Part shown: positions 45,073 to 54,100 of the stretch, one piece after another
Position numbering within the stretch: position 1 is the first letter of the stretch
Layout: each line of letters begins with the position of its first letter
Source of the DNA: Streptomyces himalayensis subsp. himalayensis
GTDB lineage: Bacteria > Actinomycetota > Actinomycetes > Streptomycetales > Streptomycetaceae
Length of the DNA: 64,000 nucleotides
Assembly: GCF_013778455.1 (NCBI RefSeq)
Contig: NZ_JACEHE010000032.1
Location: forward strand, 17,583-81,582
Direction: 5' to 3'
The notes under the pieces: generated by a model
What the model was told of the DNA's origin: nothing
Databases searched by the model: none
Seen by the model: the letters and a program-made list of their open reading frames with translations, nothing else
Position numbers and translations under genes: made by a program

Positions 45073-45150
45073 CTGGGCGAAGTCCCGCTGCGTGCCTGGC
45101 GAGTTCCCGCTCCCACCTGGGCGAGGTCCCGCTGTCGCAGGCGAGTTGAC
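45073..45150. repeat. 21-23 bp tandem repeats before the siderophore operon
   Basis: Units beginning CTGGGCGA and ending GTCCCGCTG-like occur at 45073, 45096 and 45117, with a shortened copy at 45138. They lie in the divergent gap between the aminotransferase start and the protease gene. No iron box was found in this gap. Confidence 0.55.
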
Positions 45151-45346
45151 GGGGGCTGAGCGCACGGAGCGACGGCCCCGTAGGTTTCCAACGACGCCGG
45201 GGCCGGAGGATCACGGGTTGGGGGAAGATCCTTGCCGTGACGGAACCGTTGCCGCTCCGTCCGCCGTCCCCTACGGCACCGGCACAGTGTGGGGTGCCGT
45301 TCGGCCGAACGGGGCCGACAGTCCGGAAATCAGGGGGAGTTACACC

Positions 45347-46564
45347 ATGCAAGCCATCCGCCCGATCCCAGCCGCGCGTCGCGGGAGGAAGTCGCGACGC
45401 AGAACGTCGGTGACGGGCGCGATAGCCCTCGGAGCCGTACTGGCGCTGACCACCACGGCCTGCGACGGCTCCGGCGAGGACAACGCGGGCGGTGAACCGT
45501 CGGCCTCCGCCACACAGGCGGACGACGGCAAGTTCGAGATTCCGCAGGACATCCAGGACCGGCTCAAGGAGCACGGGATCGACCTGGACAAGTGGAAGAA
45601 CGGCGCCTGGAAGGACTGGGACAAGGACGACTGGCTGCGCGAGGCCGGCGACTTCATCAATCCGATCATCGAGGACCTCTGGGACCCGGACCGGATGCGC
45701 GACGCCGAGGAGCCGGACAAGGCCGTCGACGACGATCTCGCCGGTGACCAGAGCGTCACGGACCCCACGCCCGACCCCGTGAACGCGCAGACCGTGAAGA
45801 CGCCGTACCACGACAACGCGGCCGAGGCGGGCAAGGTCTTCTTCGACGGCCCCGAGGGCTCGATAGTCTGTTCCGCGACCGTGGTCGAGGATCCGGCGCA
45901 CCCTGGCAAGTCGAACCTCGTGTGGACCGCGGGCCACTGCGTGCACGCGGGCAAGGACGGCGGCTGGTACCGCAACATCGCCTTCGTTCCGTCGTACAAC
46001 AACGACGGCAAGTCGATCGAGGAGCTGCAGAACGCCACGAAGGAGGAGGTCGCTCCCTACGGCGTCTGGTGGGGTGACTGGGCGGGAACCTCGGACCAGT
46101 GGATCGAGCAGGGCGGTCCGACCGGCGGCCAGGGAGCGCCGTACGACTTCGCCGTGATCCATGTGACGCCCGAGAAGGGCAGCGAGGGAAAGTCCCTCGA
46201 GGAGACGGTGGGTTCGGCCCTTCCCGTGGACTTCGACGCTCCGGCCGCGAACGAGCTCGAGAGCCTGACGGCGATCGGCTACCCGGCGGCGCCGCCCTTC
46301 GACGGTCAGCGGCTGTACCAGTGCACGGACAAGCCGGGCCGGCTGTCGCTGTCCGAGTCCACGCCGACGATGTACCGCATCGGCTGCACCATGACCGGCG
46401 GTTCGTCCGGCGGCGGCTGGGTCGCCCAGGGGTCGGACGGTAAGCCGGCGCTGGTGTCCAACACGTCGATCGGCCCGGTGACGGCTGTCTGGCTGGCGGG
46501 TCCGCGGCTGGGCAGGGAGGCCGAGGGCATCTACGACGCGGTGAGCGAGAAGTTCGCCGACTGA
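45347..46564 (+). CDS. Secreted V8-like trypsin-family peptidase, probable lipoprotein
   Basis: 405 aa from ATG 45347. The N-terminus (RRGRKSRRR followed by a hydrophobic run) ends at LTTTAC-D, a plausible lipobox. After an acidic helical segment the S1B-type protease domain has His in VWTAGHCVHAG, Asp in YDFAVIHV and Ser in MTGGSSGGGW. Conserved WYRNIAFVPSYN and RLYQCTDK match Streptomyces secreted peptidases of unknown target. It is divergent from the siderophore operon and ends at a strong terminator shared with hflX. Confidence 0.88.
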   Translation: MQAIRPIPAARRGRKSRRRTSVTGAIALGAVLALTTTACDGSGEDNAGGEPSASATQADDGKFEIPQDIQDRLKEHGIDLDKWKNGAWKDWDKDDWLREAGDFINPIIEDLWDPDRMRDAEEPDKAVDDDLAGDQSVTDPTPDPVNAQTVKTPYHDNAAEAGKVFFDGPEGSIVCSATVVEDPAHPGKSNLVWTAGHCVHAGKDGGWYRNIAFVPSYNNDGKSIEELQNATKEEVAPYGVWWGDWAGTSDQWIEQGGPTGGQGAPYDFAVIHVTPEKGSEGKSLEETVGSALPVDFDAPAANELESLTAIGYPAAPPFDGQRLYQCTDKPGRLSLSESTPTMYRIGCTMTGGSSGGGWVAQGSDGKPALVSNTSIGPVTAVWLAGPRLGREAEGIYDAVSEKFAD

Positions 46565-46609
46565 AGCGCCCGTCGTGGCGGCAAGACGAAGCACGTCGCG
46601 AACAGACGC

Positions 46610-46649
46610 GGCGAGGGCCCGTCCCCTGTGCAGGGGACGGGCCCTCGCC
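46610..46649. terminator. Bidirectional terminator between protease gene and hflX
   Basis: GGCGAGGGCCCGTCCCC (46610-46626) pairs perfectly over 17 bp with 46633-46649. It is followed by a short CTTTA on the plus strand and lies between the two convergent stop codons. Confidence 0.9.
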
Positions 46650-46690
46650 CTTTACTCAGCCACGCTTTACTGAGCCTCAGGCGCCGCCGG

Positions 46691-48211
46691 TCAGTGACGG
46701 GTCCCGGCCCCCGGCAGCGCCGGCACATACGGCGCCAGATCGGCCGCGAGCTCCTCGTGCACCCGCGCCTTGAGCAGCGTGCCCTCCGGGGTGTGCTCCT
46801 CGGAGATCACGTCGCCCTCGGCGTGTGCGCGCGAGACCAGTCGGCCCAGCGAGTACGGCACGAGCGCCTCGATCTCGACCTCGGGCCGCGGCAGGACGTC
46901 GTCGATGAGCGCCAGCAGCTCGTCGATGCCCCGGCCGGTGCGAGCTGACACGGCGATCGAGCGCTTCTCGATCCGCAGCAGCCGCTGGAGCTCCAGCGGA
47001 TCGGCCGCGTCCGCCTTGTTGATCACCACGATCTCGGGCACGTCGGTCGCACCCACGTCGCGGATGACCTCGCGCACGGCGGCCAGCTGCTCCTCCGGCG
47101 CCGGGTGCGCACCGTCCACCACGTGCAGGATCAGGTCGGCGTCGCCGACCTCCTCCATCGTGGAGCGGAACGCCTCGACGAGGTGGTGCGGCAGATGCCG
47201 GACGAATCCGACGGTGTCGGCCAGCGTGTAGAGCCGGCCGCTCGGGGTCTCGGCCCGGCGCACGGTCGGGTCGAGGGTGGCGAACAGGGCGTTCTCCACC
47301 AGCACGCCCGCGCCCGTCAGCCGGTTGAGCAGCGACGACTTGCCCGCGTTGGTGTATCCGGCGATGGCGACCGAGGGCACCTTGTTGCGCCGGCGCTCCT
47401 GGCGCTTGATCTCGCGGCCGGTCTTCATATCCGCGATCTCCCGGCGCATCTTGGCCATCTTCTCGCGGATGCGCCGCCGGTCCGTCTCGATCTTGGTCTC
47501 ACCGGGACCACGGGTGGCCATGCCGCCGCCCGAGGAGCCGGAGCCACCGCCACCCATCTGCCGGGACAGCGACTGACCCCAGCCACGCAGGCGCGGCAGC
47601 ATGTACTGCATCTGCGCGAGCGAGACCTGCGCCTTGCCCTCTCGGGACTTGGCGTGCTGGGCGAAGATGTCCAGGATCAGGGCGGTACGGTCCACCACCT
47701 TGACCTTGACGACGTCCTCGAGGTGGATCAGCTGGCCCGGGGTGAGCTCACCGTCGCAGACCACGGTGTCGGCCCCGGTGTCCAGCACGATGTCGCGCAG
47801 TTCCTGGGCCTTGCCCGAGCCGATGTAGGTGGCCGGGTCGGGCTTGTCGCGGCGCTGGATGACGCCGTCGAGCACCACCGCGCCGGCGGTCTCGGCCAGT
47901 GCGGCCAGCTCGGCCAGCGAGTTATCCGCGTCGGTCACGGTCCCCGAGGTCCACACGCCGACGAGCACCACGCGCTCCAGGCGGAGCTGCCGGTACTCGA
48001 CCTCGGTGACGTCCTCGAGCTCGGTGGAGAGCCCGGCCACACGGCGCAGGGCCGCGCGGTCGTGACGGTCGAACTGGTCTCCGTCCCGGTCTCCGTCGAT
48101 CTCGTAGCTCCAGGCGACGTCCTCTTCCATCAGGGCATCGGCCCGAAGACCCTCGGGGTAGTTCTGAGCGAAGCGCTGCTCGTCCTGGGAAGGGGAAGAA
48201 GAGGAGGTCAT
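46691..48211 (-). CDS. hflX: Ribosome-associated GTPase HflX
   Basis: 506 aa from ATG 48211 with AAGGA upstream. The N-terminal HflX domain includes TYIGSGKAQELRDIV, DGELTPGQLIHLEDV and RTALILDIFAQHAKSREGKAQV. A Gly/Ser-rich loop (GGGGSGSSGGG) precedes a coiled-coil segment. The GTPase domain has GYTNAGKSSLLN (G1), TLADTVGFVRHLP (G3) and VINKAD (G4). HflX splits or rescues stalled ribosomes under stress. The C-terminus is the normal length. It lies 243 bp downstream of the M1 peptidase gene, and its leader contains a small perfect hairpin. Confidence 0.95.
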   Translation of the reverse strand: MTSSSSPSQDEQRFAQNYPEGLRADALMEEDVAWSYEIDGDRDGDQFDRHDRAALRRVAGLSTELEDVTEVEYRQLRLERVVLVGVWTSGTVTDADNSLAELAALAETAGAVVLDGVIQRRDKPDPATYIGSGKAQELRDIVLDTGADTVVCDGELTPGQLIHLEDVVKVKVVDRTALILDIFAQHAKSREGKAQVSLAQMQYMLPRLRGWGQSLSRQMGGGGSGSSGGGMATRGPGETKIETDRRRIREKMAKMRREIADMKTGREIKRQERRRNKVPSVAIAGYTNAGKSSLLNRLTGAGVLVENALFATLDPTVRRAETPSGRLYTLADTVGFVRHLPHHLVEAFRSTMEEVGDADLILHVVDGAHPAPEEQLAAVREVIRDVGATDVPEIVVINKADAADPLELQRLLRIEKRSIAVSARTGRGIDELLALIDDVLPRPEVEIEALVPYSLGRLVSRAHAEGDVISEEHTPEGTLLKARVHEELAADLAPYVPALPGAGTRH

Positions 48212-48243
48212 TGGATCCTTACGTCGATACGGGAGTGAATCGG

Positions 48244-48262
48244 TGACGGCTGTGAGCCGTCA
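48244..48262 (-). repeat. Perfect hairpin in the hflX leader
   Basis: TGACGGCT-GTG-AGCCGTCA is an 8-bp inverted repeat with a 3-nt loop, 33 nt upstream of the hflX ATG. It could be an operator or an RNA element; no T-run follows, so a terminator is unlikely. Confidence 0.55.
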
Positions 48263-48453
48263 TCGTGGTCAACGATCGGGGCCGTCCTGGGATTCCCGCG
48301 TCACAGCAGGGACGTCCCGGGATGCCACCGGAAGTCCGGAGCGGCCGCGCCGCCGACGTGAAGATGGTCGCACGGCACGGCCTGCCTCGTCATCCGGGTT
48401 ATTCGCCGGAGTTCAGCTGGGTGACCCCCGCTTGTCCGCCGGACTACAGCCGG

Positions 48454-49992
48454 TCATTCCGCGGGCCGACCCGGTGCCTCGGTGCGCCAGTCCGCGTGGC
48501 CCGGCATCGGCGGCGTCTTCGTTCCGTACAGCCAGACCCTGAAGAATTCCCGCAGGTCACGCCCGGAGATACGAGAGGCCAGCGAGACGAAGTCCGCCGT
48601 CGTGGCCGTCTCGTCACGGTACGTGGCCACCCATGCCCTCTCCAGCTGTTCGAAGGCCGTGCGGCCGATCTCCTGCCGCAGCGCGTAGAGCACGAGAGCA
48701 CTGCCGTCGTAGACGATGGGGCGGAAGATGCTGATCTTCTGGCCGGGTTCCGGGGCCTTCGGTGCGGCAGGCGGTCCGCCGTCCGCCCGCCACGAGTCCG
48801 ACGAGCGGTACGCCTCACGCATCCGGTCCTCCAGCGACGGGCCCTCCTTCTCCGCGGCGTAGAGGGCCTCGTACCAGGTGGCGTGCCCTTCGTTGAGCCA
48901 CAGGTCGGACCAGGTGCGCGGGCTCACGCTGTCGCCGAACCACTGGTGCGCCAGTTCGTGCACCATGATCGACTCGATCGCCCAGCCGGGGTGGACGCGC
49001 GCCGTGAAGAGCTCTCTCTCGAAGAGAGAGAGCGTCTGCGTCTCCAGCTCGAACCCCGTCTGGGCCTCGGCGACCAGCACGCCGTACGCCTCGAACGGAT
49101 ACCGGCCGATCTTCCGCTCCATCCAGGCGATCTGGTCCGGGGTCTTCTTGAGCCACGGCTCCAGGATTCTGCGGTCCTTGGTGGGCACGACGTCGCGTAC
49201 GACCAGTCCGCGCGGTCCCGTCCGGTACAGCACCGTCGACTTGCCGATGGACACCTGGGCGAGCTCGGTGGCCATGGGGTGGCGCGTCCGGTACGCCCAG
49301 GTGGTGGTGGAGCCGACGCGGGCCCTGGCGACGGGCAGCCCGTTGGCGACGGCGGTGACGCCCGAGGGCGCGGTGATGCGGAACGTGAACAGCGCCTTGT
49401 CCGAGGGGTGGTCGTTGCACGGGAACACCCGGTGCGCGGCGTCCGCCTGGTTGGCCATGGCGAGGCCGTCCTTGGTGCGGACCCAGCCGCCGTCCTCCTT
49501 GTCGGGCGGCACCGGATTGCTGGTGTGCCGCACGGTCACCCGCATCCGGCTGCCCTGCGCCAGCGGCCGGGAAGGCGTGACGACCAGGTCCTCTTCGGCC
49601 CGGGCGAAGCGGGCCGGCACGCCGTTGACCTCGACCGACCGGACCGTGCCGTGCGAGAAGTCGAGGTTGAAGCGCCCGAGCCGGTCCGTCGCCCGGGCGT
49701 CGATCCTGGTGACGGCGTCGAGCGGCTTCTTGTTGTCGCCGCGATAGGTGAAGGAGATGTCGTACGACGCCACGTCGTACCCGGGATTCCCGAGGTAGGG
49801 GAAGAGCCGGTCGCCGATGCCGAGTGCGGGGGCTCCCTCCGCTCGTGGTGAGCCGGGAGACGGGGAGACGGGCAGGGGGGCGCTGGCGGCGATCAGGCCT
49901 GCGCAGGTCGCCGGGGCAAGCAGTGCGGTCCCGATGCGGAAGGTCCGGGAGGCCTTCGCGCGCGGCGCCTTGGTCCAAGGGGTGAACAGCAT
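48454..49992 (-). CDS. Secreted M1-family (aminopeptidase N-like) metallopeptidase
   Basis: 512 aa from ATG 49992. A signal peptide (KAPRAKASR followed by a hydrophobic run to about residue 45) indicates export. The M1 zinc site is complete: HELAHQWF with the distal Glu in WLNEGHATWYE. The family GAMEN-like segment is TGFELETQTL. C-terminal parts match Streptomyces M1 peptidases of this length, which lack the ERAP-type C-terminal domain. It cleaves N-terminal residues from peptides outside the cell. Convergent or overlapping partners are absent; hflX follows on the same strand. Confidence 0.9.
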   Translation of the reverse strand: MLFTPWTKAPRAKASRTFRIGTALLAPATCAGLIAASAPLPVSPSPGSPRAEGAPALGIGDRLFPYLGNPGYDVASYDISFTYRGDNKKPLDAVTRIDARATDRLGRFNLDFSHGTVRSVEVNGVPARFARAEEDLVVTPSRPLAQGSRMRVTVRHTSNPVPPDKEDGGWVRTKDGLAMANQADAAHRVFPCNDHPSDKALFTFRITAPSGVTAVANGLPVARARVGSTTTWAYRTRHPMATELAQVSIGKSTVLYRTGPRGLVVRDVVPTKDRRILEPWLKKTPDQIAWMERKIGRYPFEAYGVLVAEAQTGFELETQTLSLFERELFTARVHPGWAIESIMVHELAHQWFGDSVSPRTWSDLWLNEGHATWYEALYAAEKEGPSLEDRMREAYRSSDSWRADGGPPAAPKAPEPGQKISIFRPIVYDGSALVLYALRQEIGRTAFEQLERAWVATYRDETATTADFVSLASRISGRDLREFFRVWLYGTKTPPMPGHADWRTEAPGRPAE

Positions 49993-50078
49993 GGACCACC
50001 GCTACCAGCGCGCGCCCTCCGAGCCCGGACGGCGCGCGCCGTGCCCACCCGAACGGTGCCCTCCGGAAACGCGTGCGC

Positions 50079-52295
50079 CTACGTCGTGGCCGTCGCCGAG
50101 TACTGCGCGCGGCTCACGTCGTACACGCCGGGTACATTGCGCATCGCGCGCATCAGGCCCGGCAGGTGGGCGGCGTCCGGAAGTTGGAGCGTGTAGGTGT
50201 GGCGTACGCGCTGCTGGCTGGGCGGCTCCACGGTCGCCGAGACGATCGCCGCGCCCTCCAGGGCGATGACTTCGGTGAGGTCCGCCAGCAGATGCGGCCG
50301 CCCGAAGGATTCGGCGATGAGCGTGACCCGGCACTCCGCCGTGTCTCCCCAGCGCACTCCGACCTCGGTGCGCCCCAGGCCCTTCATCCGCCCCACGGCC
50401 GGGCACTCCTCGCGGTGCACGGTGACGATTCCGCCGCGCACGGCGAAGGCGGTCACCGCGTCCGGTGGTACGGGGGTGCAGCAGCCCGCGAGCCGCGCGG
50501 TCGCACCCGCCTGGTCGACGACCACGTTCGCCCCGGCGGGGCTCCCGGCGGGCATCGCGTCGGCGGCCGGGCGGGGTTCCGCCGTCCGGGCCTTCGTGGC
50601 CCCCGCCGCCGGCCGGAGCCGTCCGGTGGACATCGCGGGAAGTGCGCCAGTGGCGGACGGGTGCGAGGCCAGCCAGCGGCTGATGGCGATCCGGGCGGCG
50701 GGCGTGCGGGCGTGGTCGAGCCATTCCCGCGACGGCCCGGACCCCGGGTCCTGTCCCATGAGGAGCTGCACCGTGTCGCCGTCGCGCAGCACCGTACTGA
50801 GCGTCGCCAGGCGGCCGTTGACGCGTGCCCCTATACAGGCGTGCGCGTCCTCGCCGTACTGCGCGTACGCGGCGTCCACGCAGCTGGCACCTGCGGGCAG
50901 GCCGAGCCTGCCCCCGTCGGGACGGAAGACGGTGATCTCCCCGTCCTGGGCTAGGTCCTCGCGCAGCGTGGACCAGAACGTGTCGGGGTCGGGGGCCGCC
51001 TGCTGCCATTCGAGGAGACGGGACAGCCAGCCGGGCCGGGTGGGGTCGGCGCGCTCGCCCTCCGGGCGCTCCCCGTCGGCCGCGTCCTCGGCTGCCGGGG
51101 CATAGGGATTGCCGAGAGCGATGACTCCGGCTTCGGCGACCTTGTGCATCTGGTGCGTACGGATGAGGACTTCGGCGACCTCGACGGCCGCGGGGCCGCC
51201 GCCCGGCGCGTCCGTACGTGCCTGAGGGAGGGCGACCGCGGTGTGCAGCGACTGGTACAGGTTGAACTTCGGTACGGCGATGAAGTCCTTGAACTCCGAT
51301 ACGACCGGCGTCAAACACGTGTGCAGCTCGCCCAGCACGCCGTAGCAGTCGGCGACCTCGTTCACCAGGACGAGCAGGCGGCCGAAGTCCGCGCCGCGCA
51401 GCTCTCCGCGTTTGCGCCGGACCCGGTGTACGGACAGGAAGTGCCGCGGCCTGATGAGGACCTCCGCGCTGATCCCCGCGTCGCGCAGCACGGACCGCAC
51501 TTCCTCGGCGATGTCCCCCAGGGGGTCGTCATCCCGGGCGGCGTTGGCGGCGATGAGCTCGCGGGTCTGCTCGTACTCCTCGGGGTGGAGGATCGCGAAG
51601 ACCAGGTCCTCGAGCTCTGTCTTGAGGGCCTGCACGCCGAGGCGCTCGGCGAGCGGAATGAGCACGTCCCGGGTCACCTTGGCGATCCGCGCCTGTTTCT
51701 CGGGCCGCATGACGCCGAGTGTGCGGACGTTGTGGAGCCGGTCGGCGAGCTTGATCGACATGACGCGGACGTCGCTGCCGGTGGCGACGAGCATCTTGCG
51801 GAAGGTCTCGGGCTCGGCCGCCGCTCCGTAGTCGACCTTCTCGAGCTTGGTGACGCCGTCGACCAGATAGCGCACCTCTTCGCCGAACTCCGCGCCGACC
51901 TGATCGAGCGTCACCTCCGTGTCCTCGACGGTGTCATGGAGGAGGGAAGCCGTCAGGGTCGTGGTCTCGGCGCCGAGTTCGGCGAGGATCAGTGTCACGG
52001 CGAGCGGGTGCGTGATGTACGGCTCGCCGCTCTTGCGCATCTGTCCGCGGTGCGAGGACTCGGCGAGGACGTACGCCTTGCGCAGGGGCTCGATGTCCGC
52101 GTCCGGAAAGTGCGCGCGATGGGCCTCGACCACATGTCCGATCGCGTCGGGCAGCCGGCCCCGGGCGGCGGGTCCGAGCAGGGCGGCCCGGCCCAGTCTG
52201 CGCAGGTCGATCCTGGGGCGGCCGCGCCTGCGCTGCACCGAGGGCGTCACAGTACTCGGCGTCGGGTGGTCTGCGGCCTCCGCACTCATGGGCAC
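50079..52295 (-). CDS. rshA: RelA/SpoT homologue (RshA-like) alarmone enzyme
   Basis: 738 aa from ATG 52295. The HD hydrolase domain is intact: RKSGEPYITHPLAV, LLHDTVEDT and DRLHNVRTL. The synthetase domain aligns at RPRHFLSVHRVR and FKDFIAVPKFNLYQSLHTAV, with the catalytic Asp kept in ADFGRLLVLV, but the Arg of the usual DxxAIRV is Leu. The late Glu in EVLIRTHQMH remains. TGS (ITVFRPDGG) and ACT domains close the protein. In S. coelicolor rshA is the second RSH gene beside relA. Hydrolysis of (p)ppGpp is expected; synthesis may be weak. Confidence 0.9.
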   Translation of the reverse strand: MPMSAEAADHPTPSTVTPSVQRRRGRPRIDLRRLGRAALLGPAARGRLPDAIGHVVEAHRAHFPDADIEPLRKAYVLAESSHRGQMRKSGEPYITHPLAVTLILAELGAETTTLTASLLHDTVEDTEVTLDQVGAEFGEEVRYLVDGVTKLEKVDYGAAAEPETFRKMLVATGSDVRVMSIKLADRLHNVRTLGVMRPEKQARIAKVTRDVLIPLAERLGVQALKTELEDLVFAILHPEEYEQTRELIAANAARDDDPLGDIAEEVRSVLRDAGISAEVLIRPRHFLSVHRVRRKRGELRGADFGRLLVLVNEVADCYGVLGELHTCLTPVVSEFKDFIAVPKFNLYQSLHTAVALPQARTDAPGGGPAAVEVAEVLIRTHQMHKVAEAGVIALGNPYAPAAEDAADGERPEGERADPTRPGWLSRLLEWQQAAPDPDTFWSTLREDLAQDGEITVFRPDGGRLGLPAGASCVDAAYAQYGEDAHACIGARVNGRLATLSTVLRDGDTVQLLMGQDPGSGPSREWLDHARTPAARIAISRWLASHPSATGALPAMSTGRLRPAAGATKARTAEPRPAADAMPAGSPAGANVVVDQAGATARLAGCCTPVPPDAVTAFAVRGGIVTVHREECPAVGRMKGLGRTEVGVRWGDTAECRVTLIAESFGRPHLLADLTEVIALEGAAIVSATVEPPSQQRVRHTYTLQLPDAAHLPGLMRAMRNVPGVYDVSRAQYSATATT

Positions 52296-52466
52296 CTCCG
52301 GCTGCGTCGACCGGCGTAGCGGAGGGGTACCCCCGGGCGTTCACCCCAGGGGAGGGGATCGTTCCCCCGTCCGGGCCGGTGCTTGATGCTACCGAGCCCA
52401 TCACGCGCCGCTGAACGGCTCTCGCCGAGCGTGAAACGGATCACCCATTCGAGCGAAGGATCGGGG

Positions 52467-53375
52467 TTACGCCGATTGGAGGCGCTCCTCCAGCCACTGG
52501 GCGTCGATCTCGCCTTCGGCGACGATCACGGCCGGTCCCGTCATCTCGATCTCGCCGTCGGCGCGCTCGGTGATCACCAGGCGTCCGCCGGGCACGTCGA
52601 CGACGTATGTCGCCGGGGTTCCCGTGGCCGCCGGGTCGGCGCCGTCCCTGCGGGCCGCGGCGACAGCGACGGCGCACGCGCCCGTGCCGCACGAGCGGGT
52701 CTCCCCGGCGCCGCGCTCGTGTACCCGCATGGCCACGTGCCCGGGGCCGCGGTCCACGACGAACTCCACGTTCACACCGTCCGGATAGGCGGATTCCGGG
52801 GTGAAGGGCGGTGGAGTGAACAGGTCGCCCGCCTGGTCCAGGTCGTCCACGAAGGCGACGGCGTGCGGATTGCCCATGTTCACATTGCGTGCGGGCCAGC
52901 TGTGCTCGCCGACGCTCACCGTGACGTCGCTCTCGGGGCCGTCCGGGAGCACCGCCTTGCCCATGCCGACGGTGACATCCCCCGCGGCGGGGCCGCTATG
53001 AGACACGGCCTTGGCGATGTGCACGCTCTTCACGCCCGCGCGCGTGGCGACCGCCAGGTCCCCTTCGCCCACGTACCCCGCTCGCTGGAGATAGCGCGCG
53101 AACACACGCACACCGTTGCCGCACATCTCGGCGATCGAGCCGTCGCCGTTGCGGTAGTCCATGAACCACTCCGCCTGCGCCGCCATCTCCCTGGCCTCGG
53201 GGTGCGCGGCCGAACGCACGACGTGCAGCAGACCGTCGCCGCCGATGCCCGCGCGGCGGTCGCACAGTGTGGCGACCGCGGCCGGGGACAGGTCGATGGC
53301 GTTCTCCGGGTCGGGAACGATCACGAAGTCGTTCTCGGTCCCGTGACCCTTGAGGAAGGCGATCCGCGAGCTCAT
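52467..53375 (-). CDS. dapF: Diaminopimelate epimerase
   Basis: 302 aa from ATG 53375. The two catalytic cysteines are visible in EMCGNGVRVFARYL and in TRSCGTGACAVAVAA, together with MGNPHAVAFV and GHGTENDFVIV near the start. The enzyme interconverts LL- and meso-diaminopimelate for lysine and, in other taxa, peptidoglycan; Streptomyces cell walls contain the LL form. Normal length. Downstream on the same strand is the RSH gene, 171 bp away, and upstream is a small membrane protein gene, so an operon is possible. Confidence 0.95.
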   Translation of the reverse strand: MSSRIAFLKGHGTENDFVIVPDPENAIDLSPAAVATLCDRRAGIGGDGLLHVVRSAAHPEAREMAAQAEWFMDYRNGDGSIAEMCGNGVRVFARYLQRAGYVGEGDLAVATRAGVKSVHIAKAVSHSGPAAGDVTVGMGKAVLPDGPESDVTVSVGEHSWPARNVNMGNPHAVAFVDDLDQAGDLFTPPPFTPESAYPDGVNVEFVVDRGPGHVAMRVHERGAGETRSCGTGACAVAVAAARRDGADPAATGTPATYVVDVPGGRLVITERADGEIEMTGPAVIVAEGEIDAQWLEERLQSA

Positions 53376-53462
53376 TCCTCGATCGTACGGGGTCGCTCCG
53401 ACAGTCCGGGGAGCCGGGCACCGGCTGAGAGCGGGCCGTCTCGGCTACACCGCGCCATGGGC

Positions 53463-53993
53463 TCAGCGGAGTCGGGCCACGCGCCATACGGCGAGGGCCA
53501 CGACGGCCACGACCACCACGGCGTATGCGGCGATCACCCGCCAGTCCGGGCGGCGCCCGGAACCTCGCTGGGGCAGTCCCGGCCACGTATGACCCACGCG
53601 TCGCGCGGCCATCATGGCCCAGCCCGCGGCGCAGAAGCTGATCAGCAGGCCGAGCATGGCGACGACGGCTCCGCCGTCGCCGAACTCGAAGGCCAGCGGG
53701 AAGGCGAACATCAGGGAGCCGACCGCGGCGAGGCTCACGATGGGTGCGAGCTGCCAGATCCGCAGCCGGCGCTGCGGGCGCAGCTCCACCTCGACCTCGG
53801 CCTCCGCAGTGAGTGCGTCCGCGTCGGGGCCGTCGGCGGTCACGCCGTCCGCCGTCTCGTCAGGGCCGTCGGAGCTCAGTCGGTCCTCGCCTTGCGCGGT
53901 GTCGTGCCCGCCGCGTGGGTGGGTGACACGACCGCCGCGGTGTGCGGTGTCGTGTTCCCCAGCGTGTGCGGTGTCGCGAGGGCCGGCCTCCAT
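53463..53993 (-). CDS. Small membrane protein between miaA and dapF
   Basis: 176 aa from ATG 53993, 10 nt after GGGAGG; the GTG at 53999 is an alternative. The first 80 residues are acidic and His/Gly-rich (AHAGEHDTAHRGGRV and similar). Three hydrophobic segments follow near 90-110, 118-140 and 150-172, separated by RRVGHTWPGLPQRGSG. No family was recognised. It sits in line with miaA and dapF on the same strand and could be cotranscribed. The function is unknown. Confidence 0.7.
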   Translation of the reverse strand: MEAGPRDTAHAGEHDTAHRGGRVTHPRGGHDTAQGEDRLSSDGPDETADGVTADGPDADALTAEAEVEVELRPQRRLRIWQLAPIVSLAAVGSLMFAFPLAFEFGDGGAVVAMLGLLISFCAAGWAMMAARRVGHTWPGLPQRGSGRRPDWRVIAAYAVVVVAVVALAVWRVARLR

Positions 53994-54100
53994 CGCCACA
54001 TGCCCTCCCAACTTCGGACTCTCTGGTCGATCGATGGTCGATGATGGCACGGCGTCAGGGGCCCGGACGGCGGCCGGAGCGTCCCGATGCCATCACGTGA

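Noticed and set aside
45049..45346. Expected iron box upstream of the siderophore operon
   Set aside because: No sequence close to TTAGGTTAGGCTCACCTAA was found; TAGGTTTCC near 45180 is too weak.
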